A stretch of 64,000 nucleotides of DNA from an uncultured Bacteriovorax sp. (GCA_946481315.1 CAMLMH010000013.1:1-64000), one strand, 5' to 3'. Shown: positions 1 through 9,170, counted from the first letter of the stretch. Numbers and translations: made by a program. The notes: generated by a model from the sequence alone, not told the origin.

Positions 1-131
1 TGAAATTCTGCTCTTGAAGATTTGAATCCGTTGGTACCTGCGTTGGCGATGTTGTCACCGATGACTCCCATCCCCTGACCGCTAGCATTTAGACCTGAAA
101 CACCAATAGTAAATGAACGTAGAATACCCAT
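1..131 (-). CDS. flgE: Flagellar hook protein FlgE, N-terminal part (cut by window edge)
   Basis: Only the first 43 or so codons lie in the window; the rest is beyond base 1. The peptide starts MGILRSFTIGVSGL and contains the rod/hook N-terminal signature with GDNIANAGTNGFK, the conserved D0 segment that packs into the axial core of rod and hook proteins. The start is set by a GGAGGG ribosome site seven to eight bases upstream. FlgE would form the hook outside the cell after export by the flagellar type III apparatus. It follows flgD and the flagellar operon protein, the usual hook-assembly order. Another D0-type rod or hook protein cannot be excluded from so little sequence, but position after flgD makes FlgE the best call. 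Confidence 0.85.
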   Translation of the reverse strand, partial: MGILRSFTIGVSGLNASGQGMGVIGDNIANAGTNGFKSSRAEF

Positions 132-234
132 TTTGTCCCTCCATGGACGTTTTCTCTCAAAGATGTTTAAGCACTACAGACTTAAACTAAAGCTTCCTGG
201 AAGGACCAGCTCGTTTCCTTGAGATTTTAAATTT
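132..234 (-). other. Leader/intergenic region before flgE
   Basis: This 103-bp gap separates flgE from the preceding flagellar gene. On the minus strand it holds an imperfect hairpin around CTTCCAGGAAG and a second possible hairpin, TTTAAG/CTTAAA with a 9-nt loop, followed by the flgE ribosome site. There is no convincing U-tract, so it is not called a terminator. It could be a processing site or hold a separate hook promoter; I see no clear sigma-28 or sigma-54 box. Confidence 0.3.
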
Positions 235-657
235 TTAATTCATTAAAATCGTAGAATCTATTTTCGTAAAAACATTTTCACCAATACTGTCTTTGTCTAT
301 CGCGGTTACAATGGTATTTTTCGGTACATCAAGGATGTAAGCCGCTTTACCTGTAATCACCAGCGAATCCTGGCCCCCTTTTAATTTCAGTTTATCCATT
401 GCTGTCTGCAATTTTGAATATTCTTCTTTATCTAAGACTAGATTTCTTTCCTGCAATCGTTTCATTGCGTGAGTCGAAAGATGAATACCTTTCGCTTTTT
501 GCTCAATGGCAGCATTTTGTTCAAGAGCACCATCGAGTAAATTTTTAAACTCGGATGTTTCACCCTGACCTAATTTATTTGCACTATCAACATTCTTCTT
601 CGACGGAATCGTCGAGACGTTAGGAATGAGAATGTTGTTAATCTTAGGGTTCGCCAT
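235..657 (-). CDS. Flagellar operon protein (TIGR02530-like), hook-cluster
   Basis: A 140-aa soluble protein with no signal peptide or membrane segment. The C-terminal half (about residues 58-140) has the pattern of the small 'flagellar operon protein' family found between flgD and flgE in Firmicutes and Bdellovibrio: a SxHAxxRLxxR motif (STHAMKRLQER), a middle SLV segment and a C-terminal ITAxDxxSxxENVFTxID pattern (here VTAIDKDSIGENVFTKID). The family's exact role is not settled; the position between flgD and flgE suggests a part in hook assembly or export. It sits 33 bp downstream of flgD on the same strand. Family assignment is confident, the function is not. Confidence 0.8.
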   Translation of the reverse strand: MANPKINNILIPNVSTIPSKKNVDSANKLGQGETSEFKNLLDGALEQNAAIEQKAKGIHLSTHAMKRLQERNLVLDKEEYSKLQTAMDKLKLKGGQDSLVITGKAAYILDVPKNTIVTAIDKDSIGENVFTKIDSTILMN

Positions 658-690
658 CTTTCTTTTTAATCCAATTAACTAATGAAATGC

Positions 691-1560
691 TTATTCATTA
701 ATTTGGTTGTCTACTTGATTATAAGTTTGCGCCGCTTGCTTTTGCAATGCAGGCATTTTTTTACTCGCTGCAGCTTTTTCCAGATCTTCACCAGCCAATG
801 AAAAACTCTGAACATCTTTTAGGAAAACTTTTTTTCCACCAGCGATATCTAAAACCGTTTCGCCATCTTCAAAATGTACACCAGTCACAAGACCTTCAGC
901 TTTTGTAAGACCAGCAAACTTTCCGTTATTTTCGTCAAAGGCCACTACTTCAAACGAATAAGTTTCTTTCGGTGCCACCTGGCCGTTAAAGTCAATTCCG
1001 TCCCAGTTAATTTCCTGCATACCTTTCGGTAAATTTTCTCTTTCCATTCTGGCTACAAGCTGACGTTTGTCATCGTACACGTTGATAACTGCCATCTTAG
1101 CAGGTTTCTCTAAAAAGAAAGGCAGCTTTGTATCTTTGCCATCTCCTTTGTAGTCAATCGATGTCCCCGCAGTAACAACTTTTCTTCCGAGAAAAGCGGC
1201 ACCCTGAACACGTTTGTCATCAAGAGCATTCTGGTTAACGGCATCCATTTTTTTATTCATGGCCGTTAATTGTTCTAATTGTGAAAATTGAGCAAGGTTA
1301 GCTGAGAAATCTTTCTGATCCATTGGTTTCATTGGATCCTGATTTTTCAACTGGTGAGCAAGTAACTTCATGAAACCATCTGGCCCTAGTTCTTCTTTTG
1401 AACGACGATCTACAAATCGGGTCTCTGGTCTGTTACCGGCAATCTGGTTTAGTGAATCACCCACTTTTCTTTCGGCTTGCGCCTGCGCAGGTGTACGCTT
1501 AATCTGAATATTAGAGTATTGACTTTGGTTAGGGTCTACTGGTCTTCCAATTTCTGGCAT
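691..1560 (-). CDS. flgD: Flagellar hook capping/scaffold protein FlgD
   Basis: A 289-aa protein. The N-terminal conserved FlgD segment is visible as FMKLLAHQLKNQDPMKPMDQ with SANLAQFSQLEQL (about residues 60-100), the export-scaffold region. The C-terminal half carries the FlgD Ig/tudor-like domain, seen in INVYDDKRQLV and the INWDGIDFNGQ motif (WDGxDxxG is typical). FlgD caps the growing hook and is discarded at hook completion. Length is a little above the usual 220-280 aa because of an N-terminal extension and a C-terminal Gln/Ala-rich tail. The start ATG has GGAG about eight bases upstream and lies just downstream of the fliK stop, so coupling with fliK is likely. Confidence 0.93.
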   Translation of the reverse strand: MPEIGRPVDPNQSQYSNIQIKRTPAQAQAERKVGDSLNQIAGNRPETRFVDRRSKEELGPDGFMKLLAHQLKNQDPMKPMDQKDFSANLAQFSQLEQLTAMNKKMDAVNQNALDDKRVQGAAFLGRKVVTAGTSIDYKGDGKDTKLPFFLEKPAKMAVINVYDDKRQLVARMERENLPKGMQEINWDGIDFNGQVAPKETYSFEVVAFDENNGKFAGLTKAEGLVTGVHFEDGETVLDIAGGKKVFLKDVQSFSLAGEDLEKAAASKKMPALQKQAAQTYNQVDNQINE

Positions 1561-1563
1561 GAC

Positions 1564-3066
1564 TTAAGCTCCGTAACGAACGTTTTGTTGTGCCTGCTCC
1601 CAAAGATCACGACGTCTTTGTGATCCACCTGATGAATCACCTCTGTCGAAACTCATAAATTCTCTTGGAGCCTGGCCATTATTTTGTGACTGTCCTGATT
1701 GACGGTCATTTTGAGAAAAGTTCATTGATTCGCTTCCGCTGGAAACAATTTTCAGATCAGAAAGCTGAATTCCTGCCTGAGATAAATTTTTCATCAAGCC
1801 GATTTCATGCTTAGCAAAGAATTCATGTCCTTCAGCAGTCGTTGTTACAATCTGCATATCCATTGCCTGATTGTTTCCACCATGAGCTTTGCTCACCTGA
1901 ATATTAAACTGCCCAAGTGAATCATGTTTTACTGTCAATTCCAGGCTGTCACGATTGGCGACTTGAGATTGTTGAATATAATCTGAAATTTTTTGAATGA
2001 TTTCATTTGTATTAGATGTATTGATATTCGATAAATCTAAAACTTTTGCCTGAGTATTCGTCTGTAAGTTTTGATTTTGATTTTGTTCAGGCTTTTGCAT
2101 GATAGGAATGAAATCTTCCTTCACTGCACTTAATTGAGCTCCTACTTTCAGATCAGGAGTTCTAAGTTCATCAATGGCTGATTTTGACTTACTGTCTTTT
2201 GAAGCTAAATCTTTTGTATTTCTAATGACGTTGTCATTGAGAATGTTTTGTTTTTGTCCATATGCCTTCATCGTCTGATGAAGATTTTTTTGCATCATTT
2301 GTTGAGGGTTGAAAACCTCAGCGTTTGCAGTCTTTTCACCAGGCATTTTAGCTGTTTCAGAGTTTTTAACAAAATCTTCACCGGCCAGAGCTACTTTCTT
2401 ATTAACAACCTTGTCCGAAGTTTCCTCAGTCATAAGCAATGCTTCAGGAGAAGTCATTCCCACATTTGGAGCTTTTGTTTTATTTAACAGGAAATCCAAT
2501 GGGCTTTGATTCTTTTCAGCTTTGATTTGTTTTGGTGATTGCTCTTCAGGAATATATTGTCCTTCTTCAACACCTTCAGTCTGAGCAGAAACATCTTCTG
2601 TTCCTTTCAGATTATTCAAGAGGGCTTCGATGCCTGCTGTCGTGCGGGCAATCTTAGGAGAAGCACTCTCAGCTTCAGCCATTTTTCCTTCAACATTTAC
2701 CATGGCATTTGCTTGAACAGGACCTGGTTGTTGATTTAAAAGATTATTGATATTTTTTAAAACTTCAGGAGATAGTGCTGATTCGGCTTTTAAAGGAGCA
2801 GTTTCAATTTTCTTATTTTGTTCGTCAGATTTGGCACTTAGTAGAACATCGAGACCATTTGGAGATTTTTCACCCGAAACTTTGTTTTCTGTTGAAGCTT
2901 CTTTCCCTACCATTCCGGCAAACAGTGATGAAAACTCACCTTTTGCTTCTGCTGGAGCCGCCGCTTCCTGGCTTCCTCCAAGCATCGATGCCAGTGGTGA
3001 ATTTTCCACTTTCCCAGCTGCTTTAGCTGTCATCTTTGTTGGTATTTGGTTAATCAATCCTTGCAT
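1564..3066 (-). CDS. fliK: Flagellar hook-length control protein FliK
   Basis: A 500-aa protein with a long low-complexity N-terminal part rich in Ala, Glu, Lys, Gln and Ser (about residues 1-350) and a compact C-terminal domain. That domain (about 365-450) shows the FliK pattern LELTVKHDSLGQFNIQV followed by an LxxxGIQLSDLKI strand, the FlhB-interacting substrate-specificity switch. The tail is Gln/Asn/Arg rich. FliK is exported during hook growth and acts as a ruler that switches export from hook to filament subunits. The gene lies directly before flgD, the expected order. The disordered N-terminus is normal for the family and gives long open frames on the opposite strand that are not genes. 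Confidence 0.9.
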   Translation of the reverse strand: MQGLINQIPTKMTAKAAGKVENSPLASMLGGSQEAAAPAEAKGEFSSLFAGMVGKEASTENKVSGEKSPNGLDVLLSAKSDEQNKKIETAPLKAESALSPEVLKNINNLLNQQPGPVQANAMVNVEGKMAEAESASPKIARTTAGIEALLNNLKGTEDVSAQTEGVEEGQYIPEEQSPKQIKAEKNQSPLDFLLNKTKAPNVGMTSPEALLMTEETSDKVVNKKVALAGEDFVKNSETAKMPGEKTANAEVFNPQQMMQKNLHQTMKAYGQKQNILNDNVIRNTKDLASKDSKSKSAIDELRTPDLKVGAQLSAVKEDFIPIMQKPEQNQNQNLQTNTQAKVLDLSNINTSNTNEIIQKISDYIQQSQVANRDSLELTVKHDSLGQFNIQVSKAHGGNNQAMDMQIVTTTAEGHEFFAKHEIGLMKNLSQAGIQLSDLKIVSSGSESMNFSQNDRQSGQSQNNGQAPREFMSFDRGDSSGGSQRRRDLWEQAQQNVRYGA

Positions 3067-3107
3067 TATCTATTCCATCCTAGAACGACACACTTTGTCA
3101 GTTTAAC

Positions 3108-3680
3108 TTATTTTTTCATCTGAAGAAACTGCTTCTGAAGTCGGGCAGAAACTTCCTTGTCCATTAAGTTAAAGATCTTTGAAGCTTTGTTAGATTCCAA
3201 TTGTGACAATATCCGAACAGATAAGTCAGGATCCTGAACGGTTAAAACATCCGCGGCATTCTGAGGCTTCATTCCGGAAATAACCTCAACCATTTGAGAC
3301 ACGCGTTTGTCCGCCTGGGCATTTTTATCATCAACGCAGCCTAAGAATTTTTTTTGTGAGGATTGAAACTCCACTACACTCTTTTTGAAATCCGCAATAT
3401 TCATATCCAGCTGTTCCTGCTGTTTTTTCAGCGTCAGTTCTTTTACTTTTATTGCTTCTTCCTTTTCCAGTAATTCTTTGGAGAAATCGACCAGGTTAGC
3501 ACTGCCTGCTTTTTTCATAATTTTTTCAACTTCGGTCATGACAGCTTTTTTAAATTCCTCTTCTGTATATTCTCTCTTTCCACTGGCAATATTCGTAAGC
3601 GGCTTGGCAGCAGTTGTTTTATTAGCAGCTATGATTGGTAATGAAATAAAAGTTAAAGTTAGAATAATGACAAATTTCAT
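3108..3680 (-). CDS. MotE-like periplasmic flagellar chaperone (MgtE-N-like)
   Basis: A 190-aa protein with an N-terminal signal peptide or anchor (KFVIILTLTFISLPIIAAN), a coiled coil (about 65-115, rich in Glu/Lys/Gln) and a C-terminal helical domain containing SGMKPQNAADVLTVQDPDLSV and ILSQLESNKASKIFNLMD. That repeat (M-xP-xxAA-x-L) is the MgtE N-domain pattern found in MotE, the periplasmic chaperone of MotC in rhizobia, and in FliG-related proteins. Its ATG overlaps the fliJ stop (ATGA), so the two are translationally coupled. A flagellar assembly or motor-stabilising role is inferred from family and position; partner proteins are not known from the sequence. Confidence 0.75.
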   Translation of the reverse strand: MKFVIILTLTFISLPIIAANKTTAAKPLTNIASGKREYTEEEFKKAVMTEVEKIMKKAGSANLVDFSKELLEKEEAIKVKELTLKKQQEQLDMNIADFKKSVVEFQSSQKKFLGCVDDKNAQADKRVSQMVEVISGMKPQNAADVLTVQDPDLSVRILSQLESNKASKIFNLMDKEVSARLQKQFLQMKK

Positions 3681-4132
3681 AATACACCTTTTGATCCATT
3701 GGATCTCATCATCAGAATTTCTTCGATTTTTTCCTGTTCTTTTTTGTCGCGATCTTTACGCCACTCAAGTTGTTTTTTGTCTTTATGATTCTCAAGAACT
3801 TTTACTTCACCTCTGGCTTCAGCCAGCTCAGCAATTTTTTTGTCATACTTCTTACGTAAAGACCAAAGCAGGTTTTCTTTGTTCTTGATGTCTTCTTTTT
3901 TTCCCTGAATAAAATAGGGGAAGAACTGTAACATCTGCCCTGCTGAAGGGTCTTTCATAAAGTCTTCCTGAGCTTTATATGTTTCATCGATGGCTTTATT
4001 AGCAATCTCGATTTGCTCTTCAACTGTTGAAATCTCTTTCAGGATTTCCCCCAATTCAATTTTAATTTTTTTCTCTTTGAACTCTCTGACTTTCAGTAGT
4101 CCGTCGAGCTTGAATTTAAACTTCTGTGCCAT
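3677..4132 (-). CDS. fliJ: Flagellar export chaperone FliJ
   Basis: A 151-aa, highly charged, almost wholly helical coiled-coil protein without signal peptide. It begins AQKFKFKLDGLLKVREFKEKK, the FliJ N-terminal signature (KFKFxLxxLLxxRExxE). FliJ is the stalk that links the FliI ATPase ring to the FlhA gate and helps engage substrates. Position directly after fliI, with its ATG sharing one base with the fliI stop codon, supports the call. Length matches the family (about 145-150 aa). Confidence 0.9.
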   Translation of the reverse strand: MAQKFKFKLDGLLKVREFKEKKIKIELGEILKEISTVEEQIEIANKAIDETYKAQEDFMKDPSAGQMLQFFPYFIQGKKEDIKNKENLLWSLRKKYDKKIAELAEARGEVKVLENHKDKKQLEWRKDRDKKEQEKIEEILMMRSNGSKGVL

Positions 4133-5478
4133 TATTTAATATTCTCCGCCTTTCTGGCGATCTCAACCATTCTGTCAAATAATGATTCAATTGACAGAAA
4201 TTCCGTCATTCCGTGATTCTGACGAAGAAGATTCATCAGATCTTCGTAAATGATAAGCGCTTTATCCACTTTAGGGTTAGATCCTTTTGCATAAGCTCCT
4301 ACGTTAATCAGATCTTCGTTAGCCTTGTAAGCGGCCATCAAATCACGCAAGTGACTAGCTACAATTCTATGTTCTTTCGTTGCGACTTTACCCATAACCC
4401 GCGAAAGTGATGCTAGAACATCAATTGCCGGGAACTGGTTTCGGGAAGCAAGTTCACGAGATAAAACGATGTGCCCGTCGGCAATCGCTCTTACCGCATC
4501 GGCAATCGGCTCATCCATATCGCCCCCTTCAACGAGAACGGTATAAACTCCGGTGATAGATCCTGCCCCGGCTTTTGTCCCTGCGCGCTCCATTAGTTTT
4601 GGAAGACGGGCAAATACGGAAGGAGTATAACCTTTTTGTCCTGGCGGCTCTCCGGCAGAAAGAGAAATTTCACGATTGGCCATAGCAAAACGGGTAATTG
4701 AATCCATCATCAGGAGAACGTCCTGATTCTGGTCACGAAAATATTCAGCAATCGTTGTAGCCACATAAGCTGCTTTCATTCTGATAAGAGCAGAGGAATC
4801 AGAAGTCGCAACGACAACAACTGAACGTTTTAAACCTTCAGGACCAAGGTCAGATTCAATGAACTCTAAAACCTCACGTCCCCGCTCTCCGATGAGTGCG
4901 ATCACATTGATGTCTGCACTGGAGTTTTCGGCAATCATACCGAGCGTTACCGACTTACCAACACCCGATCCGGCCATGATTGCAAAACGCTGACCTTTTC
5001 CGGCAGTCATAAAACAATTGATAGCATGAATTCCGGTATCAAGAGGCTCTCTGATTGGCGGTCGGTCAAGCGGATTAATAGGCTGACCATAAATACTTCT
5101 GGCCTCAACACCGATTTGATCAATCGGACCCTTTCCATCTATGGGGTTACCTTGAAAATCAATAACTCTTCCTAGAAATGCTTTTGAGATTTTAATCGTA
5201 GTTGTGAGATCTTTTAAATAAACGCGTGTTTCCGAATTCACGCCTGACAACTCATCATAAGGCATCGCCATACATCGGTTGCCGTTAATCCCTACTACTT
5301 CGCCAAGTGACTTTTCACCAAACTCAGTCACAAACTCAACGTTTGCGCCTATTGGAGCGCGGGAAAGGTTAACTTCAAAAACCATTCCTTTATTGGCAAA
5401 TACTTTTCCGATTTTTTGATAGGGGGAGGAATATTCGTAATTTTTATGAATTGAGGAGAGGTCTAAAAGTTTTTCCAT
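4132..5478 (-). CDS. fliI: Flagellum-specific ATPase FliI
   Basis: A 448-aa F1-beta-type ATPase. Walker A is AGSGVGKS at about residues 169-176, followed by GERGREVLEF, the LLMMDSITRFAMANREISL Walker B region and SAGEPPGQKGYTPSVF. These are diagnostic for the FliI/type III secretion ATPase family rather than AtpD. It hydrolyses ATP at the cytoplasmic mouth of the flagellar export gate and works with FliH and FliJ, whose genes flank it. Length is standard. The N-terminal beta-barrel domain (about 1-95) is intact. Confidence 0.96.
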   Translation of the reverse strand: MEKLLDLSSIHKNYEYSSPYQKIGKVFANKGMVFEVNLSRAPIGANVEFVTEFGEKSLGEVVGINGNRCMAMPYDELSGVNSETRVYLKDLTTTIKISKAFLGRVIDFQGNPIDGKGPIDQIGVEARSIYGQPINPLDRPPIREPLDTGIHAINCFMTAGKGQRFAIMAGSGVGKSVTLGMIAENSSADINVIALIGERGREVLEFIESDLGPEGLKRSVVVVATSDSSALIRMKAAYVATTIAEYFRDQNQDVLLMMDSITRFAMANREISLSAGEPPGQKGYTPSVFARLPKLMERAGTKAGAGSITGVYTVLVEGGDMDEPIADAVRAIADGHIVLSRELASRNQFPAIDVLASLSRVMGKVATKEHRIVASHLRDLMAAYKANEDLINVGAYAKGSNPKVDKALIIYEDLMNLLRQNHGMTEFLSIESLFDRMVEIARKAENIK

Positions 5479-5498
5479 TTTTTCCCTGTCTCCTGTAA

Positions 5499-6302
5499 TT
5501 AAGCTTTAGTTAAAACATCTTCAAAAAGTTTATCCAGATTTTTAAACTGTTCTTCCATCGTTGCGTTCACAATTCCATTGTCGGACTCAATAATCAAACC
5601 ACGAGTTTGGACTGAAGAATCTACTTCAATACGCACATTTTTGAGTTCCCCCAGACGCTGTTGAACGTGCTCCAGAACTTCGGGCATTGTTGAAAAATCT
5701 TTTGGATTAACCTGAATAAGCAGATTGTTTCTTGTCTGCATTTCTAGCAACAGTTTTTCCAGCAATCTTTCAATGTATTTTCCGTCTTCATTAAGCTCAC
5801 GAAGGACAATCCACTTGGAAAGGTTTTTGAGTAGTTGGTAAATTTCTTTTTTTTGCTTCGTTAAAATTTCTTCCTGGGTACAAAGAACTTCATTAATCAT
5901 TTCTGAAAAGTTCTCAAGCTTCTGATCAACTGAATTTCTCATCTGATCAAAAATCTCTTCCCGCCCCTGATTCACACCTTCTTCAAAACCAGCTTTAAAT
6001 GCTTCATCCTGGATTGCCTGAACACGACGCTTAACTTCTTCATCAACTCTTTCTTCGTATTCTCTTTCTTCCTGATCCTTAAGACCACGGAATTGCTCTA
6101 CGATCGGGTTAACTTTAAAATTTGTTCCTTTGGCAAAAGTTCTTTCGCTCTTAATGGCTTTCTGGAACTCAGAGCTTTTGGCTATCTGGACAGCATCAAG
6201 CAGTGGTTTAAATTCGAAAACCTTGACAGCATCATTTCCTTCTTCAGCCTCATTGAAGCTCTGGAACTTATACTCACTGACTTCCGTGTACTGCTTAACC
6301 AT
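5499..6302 (-). CDS. fliH: Flagellar assembly protein FliH
   Basis: A 267-aa cytoplasmic protein. The centre holds the Glu/Arg-rich coiled coil followed by AFKAGFEEGVNQGREE, the GxxxG-like repeat typical of FliH (about residues 110-125). The C-terminal domain contains the LxxLLLE and IQVNPKDF strand (V-x-P-x-D) seen in FliH/YscL/V-ATPase E stator proteins. FliH dimers hold FliI in an inactive or delivery complex and tie it to the C-ring. It lies between fliG and fliI, the canonical position. Confidence 0.9.
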   Translation of the reverse strand: MVKQYTEVSEYKFQSFNEAEEGNDAVKVFEFKPLLDAVQIAKSSEFQKAIKSERTFAKGTNFKVNPIVEQFRGLKDQEEREYEERVDEEVKRRVQAIQDEAFKAGFEEGVNQGREEIFDQMRNSVDQKLENFSEMINEVLCTQEEILTKQKKEIYQLLKNLSKWIVLRELNEDGKYIERLLEKLLLEMQTRNNLLIQVNPKDFSTMPEVLEHVQQRLGELKNVRIEVDSSVQTRGLIIESDNGIVNATMEEQFKNLDKLFEDVLTKA

Positions 6303-6326
6303 GTTTTAAATCCTCTAAACCAAAAC

Positions 6327-7367
6327 TTATACGAGAGAGTCACCGTCAGAGCCGCGGGCAATAAACGCTTTACCTTGAGACTCAAGCTCTTTACATTTCT
6401 GAACCATTTCAGCCTGTGCTTTTTCAACGTCAGAAAGCTTAGTAGGTCCAAGAGCATCAAGATCTTCACGCAACAGGGTAGCTGCACGGTTTGACATGTT
6501 TTTAAATAGCTTTTGCTTGATTTCATCAGGCGCAGTCTTCATTGCAATAACAAGTTTTCCATTGTCCACTTCGCGCAGAAGGTTCTGGATACCTTTGTCG
6601 TCCACGTAAATAAGGTCATCAAAAGTAAACATAAGTTTTCTGATTTCTTCTGCAAGCTCAGGATCTTTCTCTTCAACACGAGACATGATGTTCTTCTCAG
6701 TGTTTTTATCCATAAGGTTGAGCATGTCAGCAATCGGCTCAACACCACCAAGCTGATTCGTATCAATAGATCCAAGGGTACTAAGTTCAGTTTTAAGTAC
6801 GTCATCAAGCTGAGAAATAAGCTCAGGAGAGACGTAGTCAAGGTTCGCCACACGCAGTACAACTTCAGCCTGAAGTCCTTCCGGCAATCTTCGAAGAACA
6901 TCCACTTTTCTCTCAGGTTGCAAGTGAGCCACGATAAGAGCAATCGTCTGTGGGTGCTCGTTGATAAGGAAGTTTGACAATGTTCTGGTATCAACCAGTT
7001 CGAGAGATTCAAGTGTATTGTTCTGACCAACTTCAACAATCTGTCCAAGAAGTTGTTTAGCTCTGTCTTCACCCAGAGTATTGATAATGAAGTCACGGCC
7101 ACGGTTTTCAGCAAAGAGTAGGTCGTTTTCTTCGTTTAGTTGTTTATAAAAGTCTTCCAGAACTCTTTTAACCATCCAGATCGGAGCGCGCTTTACGTTC
7201 GACATCGCATTGATCATGCGTTTTACATCGTTATCTTTCATGTTTTGAAAGATAAGCTGAGTGATATTCATCCCCAGAGAGCTAAGAAGCAAACCGGCAC
7301 GATCCTGACCAGAAAGTAGCGCGTACTCTGTATCGGGATCTAATGTGTTGTCGTCTAAAGCTGGCAT
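6327..7367 (-). CDS. fliG: Flagellar motor switch protein FliG
   Basis: A 346-aa C-ring protein. The N-terminal domain (FliF contact) is followed by the conserved EHPQTIALIVAHL motif near residue 135 and the ARM-like middle domain. The C-terminal torque domain shows MFTFDDLIYVDDKGIQ and charged helices with DEIKQKLFKNMSNRAA, the face that meets MotA. Length and motif order are normal (about 335-350 aa). It lies downstream of fliF, as in most flagellar operons. Confidence 0.96.
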   Translation of the reverse strand: MPALDDNTLDPDTEYALLSGQDRAGLLLSSLGMNITQLIFQNMKDNDVKRMINAMSNVKRAPIWMVKRVLEDFYKQLNEENDLLFAENRGRDFIINTLGEDRAKQLLGQIVEVGQNNTLESLELVDTRTLSNFLINEHPQTIALIVAHLQPERKVDVLRRLPEGLQAEVVLRVANLDYVSPELISQLDDVLKTELSTLGSIDTNQLGGVEPIADMLNLMDKNTEKNIMSRVEEKDPELAEEIRKLMFTFDDLIYVDDKGIQNLLREVDNGKLVIAMKTAPDEIKQKLFKNMSNRAATLLREDLDALGPTKLSDVEKAQAEMVQKCKELESQGKAFIARGSDGDSLV

Positions 7368-7393
7368 AACCTGACCTCTATAATCCTTGTCGC

Positions 7394-9082
7394 TTAAGCG
7401 ATTTGTTTATCCGATTCACTGGAATGAATCATCTCATGAATAATCTGAGCTGCTTTACCTGGATTGTTTTCAACCAGAGCAATGATTTTTTCTCTGAGCA
7501 TGTTCCCTTCAATTTTTTCAGGATTCAGCTTCTCTTCGATCTGTGGAAGAGCATCCTCCAGACCTGGAAGGCGCTGATTGGCCTGAACTTTTTCAAGTTC
7601 TTCAAGTGTTCGTGGTAAGAAATCTTCCACCGTCTCGATTGTATTGTCGGTAACCCACTGGATGAACGGACGAACAACCAGGAAGAAGAACAGCGAGATC
7701 GTTAACCCCACTGCCAGGTACTTAACCACATTGCGAATCAGCTCGCGGTTTGCCTGTTCTTTCAACATAGCATCAGCAACAGACATATCTTCGCGTGCAA
7801 ATTCCATGTTCTTTATAACGAGTTTGTCACCACGTTTATCCGATGTTCCCAAAGTACTGGCGACAATTTGCTGGAAGTTATCCAGATCCGCCTGGGTCCA
7901 TTTTTCATACTTCATAATCGGGTTGCCGTTCTTGTCTAACTGGACAGCGCCGTTTTCATCCAGCACCGGTACACGTTTACCGTCAATCATTACTGCAGCG
8001 GATATGGCCTTTACGTTGGCAGCCGGTTTCTTAGACTGAGTGACTTTAGTCGGAACATTAAAATTTCTTGTTGTAAGTTCCTTTGTCACAGCATTTTTAG
8101 TCTCAGCAACACCCGGTTGTGGCTCTTCCCCTGGAAGATTTGATCTTGCTCCGGCAATCCCCTGAGGAGAAGGACGGGAACCATTTAAGGTCTGAGCATT
8201 TTTAACTTCCGAAATAACAGCTGAGTTTTCCTGATCGTAAGATGTTTCAGTTGAAACAGCTTCAGTGTAATCCAGATCGACTGTAACTTTTGCAACTACC
8301 TTACCGTCACCAACAACTTTCCCCAGAATGTCTTCAATTTGTCTTTCATATTTCTGGTTAAGCTGAGCTTCCAGCGCCAGACGATTGGCCGTTGTCGCTG
8401 TCATTGGATCGCCAATGTTTTCTGACAACTTTTTTCCACGGTCATCTAAGATAACAACATTCTCAGAGCGCATCTCTTCAACAGAAGAAGCCACAAGTGA
8501 GGCAATCCCTTTAATTTCAGCCGGAGTCAAAGACACACCGTTGTTTAGCTCCAGAACAACTGAAGCAGAAGGAGCTTTCTTCTCTGCAACAAATGGCGAT
8601 GATTCCGGAATAGATATGTGGACACGGGCGCGTTTTACACCCTGAATATACATAATTGATTTAACCAGCTCTCCTTCGAGAGCTCTTTGTTTATTAACTT
8701 TTTGTACGAAACTGGTAGTTCCAAAAGATTGTTTATCAAAAACTTCATAACCGACTGTGCCCGAGAAACTTGTTCCCAGTTTAGCAATTTCCAGACGCCA
8801 GACTCCAACCAGATCTTCAGGAATAGAAATGGTTTTACCGTCATCTGAAGTTTGATAAGGAATTTTCTTTTCTTCCAGGATGATAGCAATTTTTCTTGCA
8901 TCTTCTTTGTTCAGATCAGTATAAAGAACGTCATACCGGGTTTTGGCTGCCCAGACAACAATTCCGGTCATGGCTGCCAGAATCATACAGGCAACAATGA
9001 TGAACCCGATTTTCTTAGGCGCATCTAGGCCTTTAAAAAATTCTTTAAAGTTCCGGTAAATTTTTTCTAAAATATCTTGCAA
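7394..9082 (-). CDS. fliF: Flagellar MS-ring protein FliF
   Basis: A 562-aa membrane protein with two membrane segments, one near residues 22-47 and one near 450-470. Between them are the ring-building motifs: the YDVLYTDLNKEDA segment, RVHISIPESSPFV and the RxNFNVPTKV-like part of the beta-collar region. The cytoplasmic C-terminal tail (about 500-562) is the FliG-binding part and ends in helices like NPGKAAQIIHEMI. FliF oligomers form the MS ring that seeds the basal body and export apparatus. Length matches the family. The gap to the upstream fliE holds a strong hairpin, listed separately. Confidence 0.96.
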   Translation of the reverse strand: MQDILEKIYRNFKEFFKGLDAPKKIGFIIVACMILAAMTGIVVWAAKTRYDVLYTDLNKEDARKIAIILEEKKIPYQTSDDGKTISIPEDLVGVWRLEIAKLGTSFSGTVGYEVFDKQSFGTTSFVQKVNKQRALEGELVKSIMYIQGVKRARVHISIPESSPFVAEKKAPSASVVLELNNGVSLTPAEIKGIASLVASSVEEMRSENVVILDDRGKKLSENIGDPMTATTANRLALEAQLNQKYERQIEDILGKVVGDGKVVAKVTVDLDYTEAVSTETSYDQENSAVISEVKNAQTLNGSRPSPQGIAGARSNLPGEEPQPGVAETKNAVTKELTTRNFNVPTKVTQSKKPAANVKAISAAVMIDGKRVPVLDENGAVQLDKNGNPIMKYEKWTQADLDNFQQIVASTLGTSDKRGDKLVIKNMEFAREDMSVADAMLKEQANRELIRNVVKYLAVGLTISLFFFLVVRPFIQWVTDNTIETVEDFLPRTLEELEKVQANQRLPGLEDALPQIEEKLNPEKIEGNMLREKIIALVENNPGKAAQIIHEMIHSSESDKQIA

Positions 9083-9143
9083 GGTAATCCTCCTGATTAA
9101 CTGGTCTCACATCCTGTAAAACCGTTATCCTCGCCCACTAATC

Positions 9144-9170
9144 TGTAAAAATGGCAAAGCCATTTTTACA
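9144..9170 (-). terminator. Perfect 12-bp hairpin between fliE and fliF (terminator/attenuator candidate)
   Basis: The two 12-base arms TGTAAAAATGGC and GCCATTTTTACA are perfectly complementary with only AAA (plus strand) between them. On the minus-strand transcript it reads stem, TTT loop, then GCC followed by five U, and it overlaps the fliE stop codon. This resembles a weak intrinsic terminator inside the flagellar operon, where partial read-through would set the ratio of flgB-flgC-fliE to fliF and later genes. It could instead be an mRNA-stabilising hairpin. The GC core is only four pairs. Confidence 0.5.

Noticed and set aside
2248..3106. Long open frames on the plus strand opposite fliK
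   Set aside because: They mirror the low-complexity N-terminal part of fliK, have no ribosome sites and no recognisable protein features.
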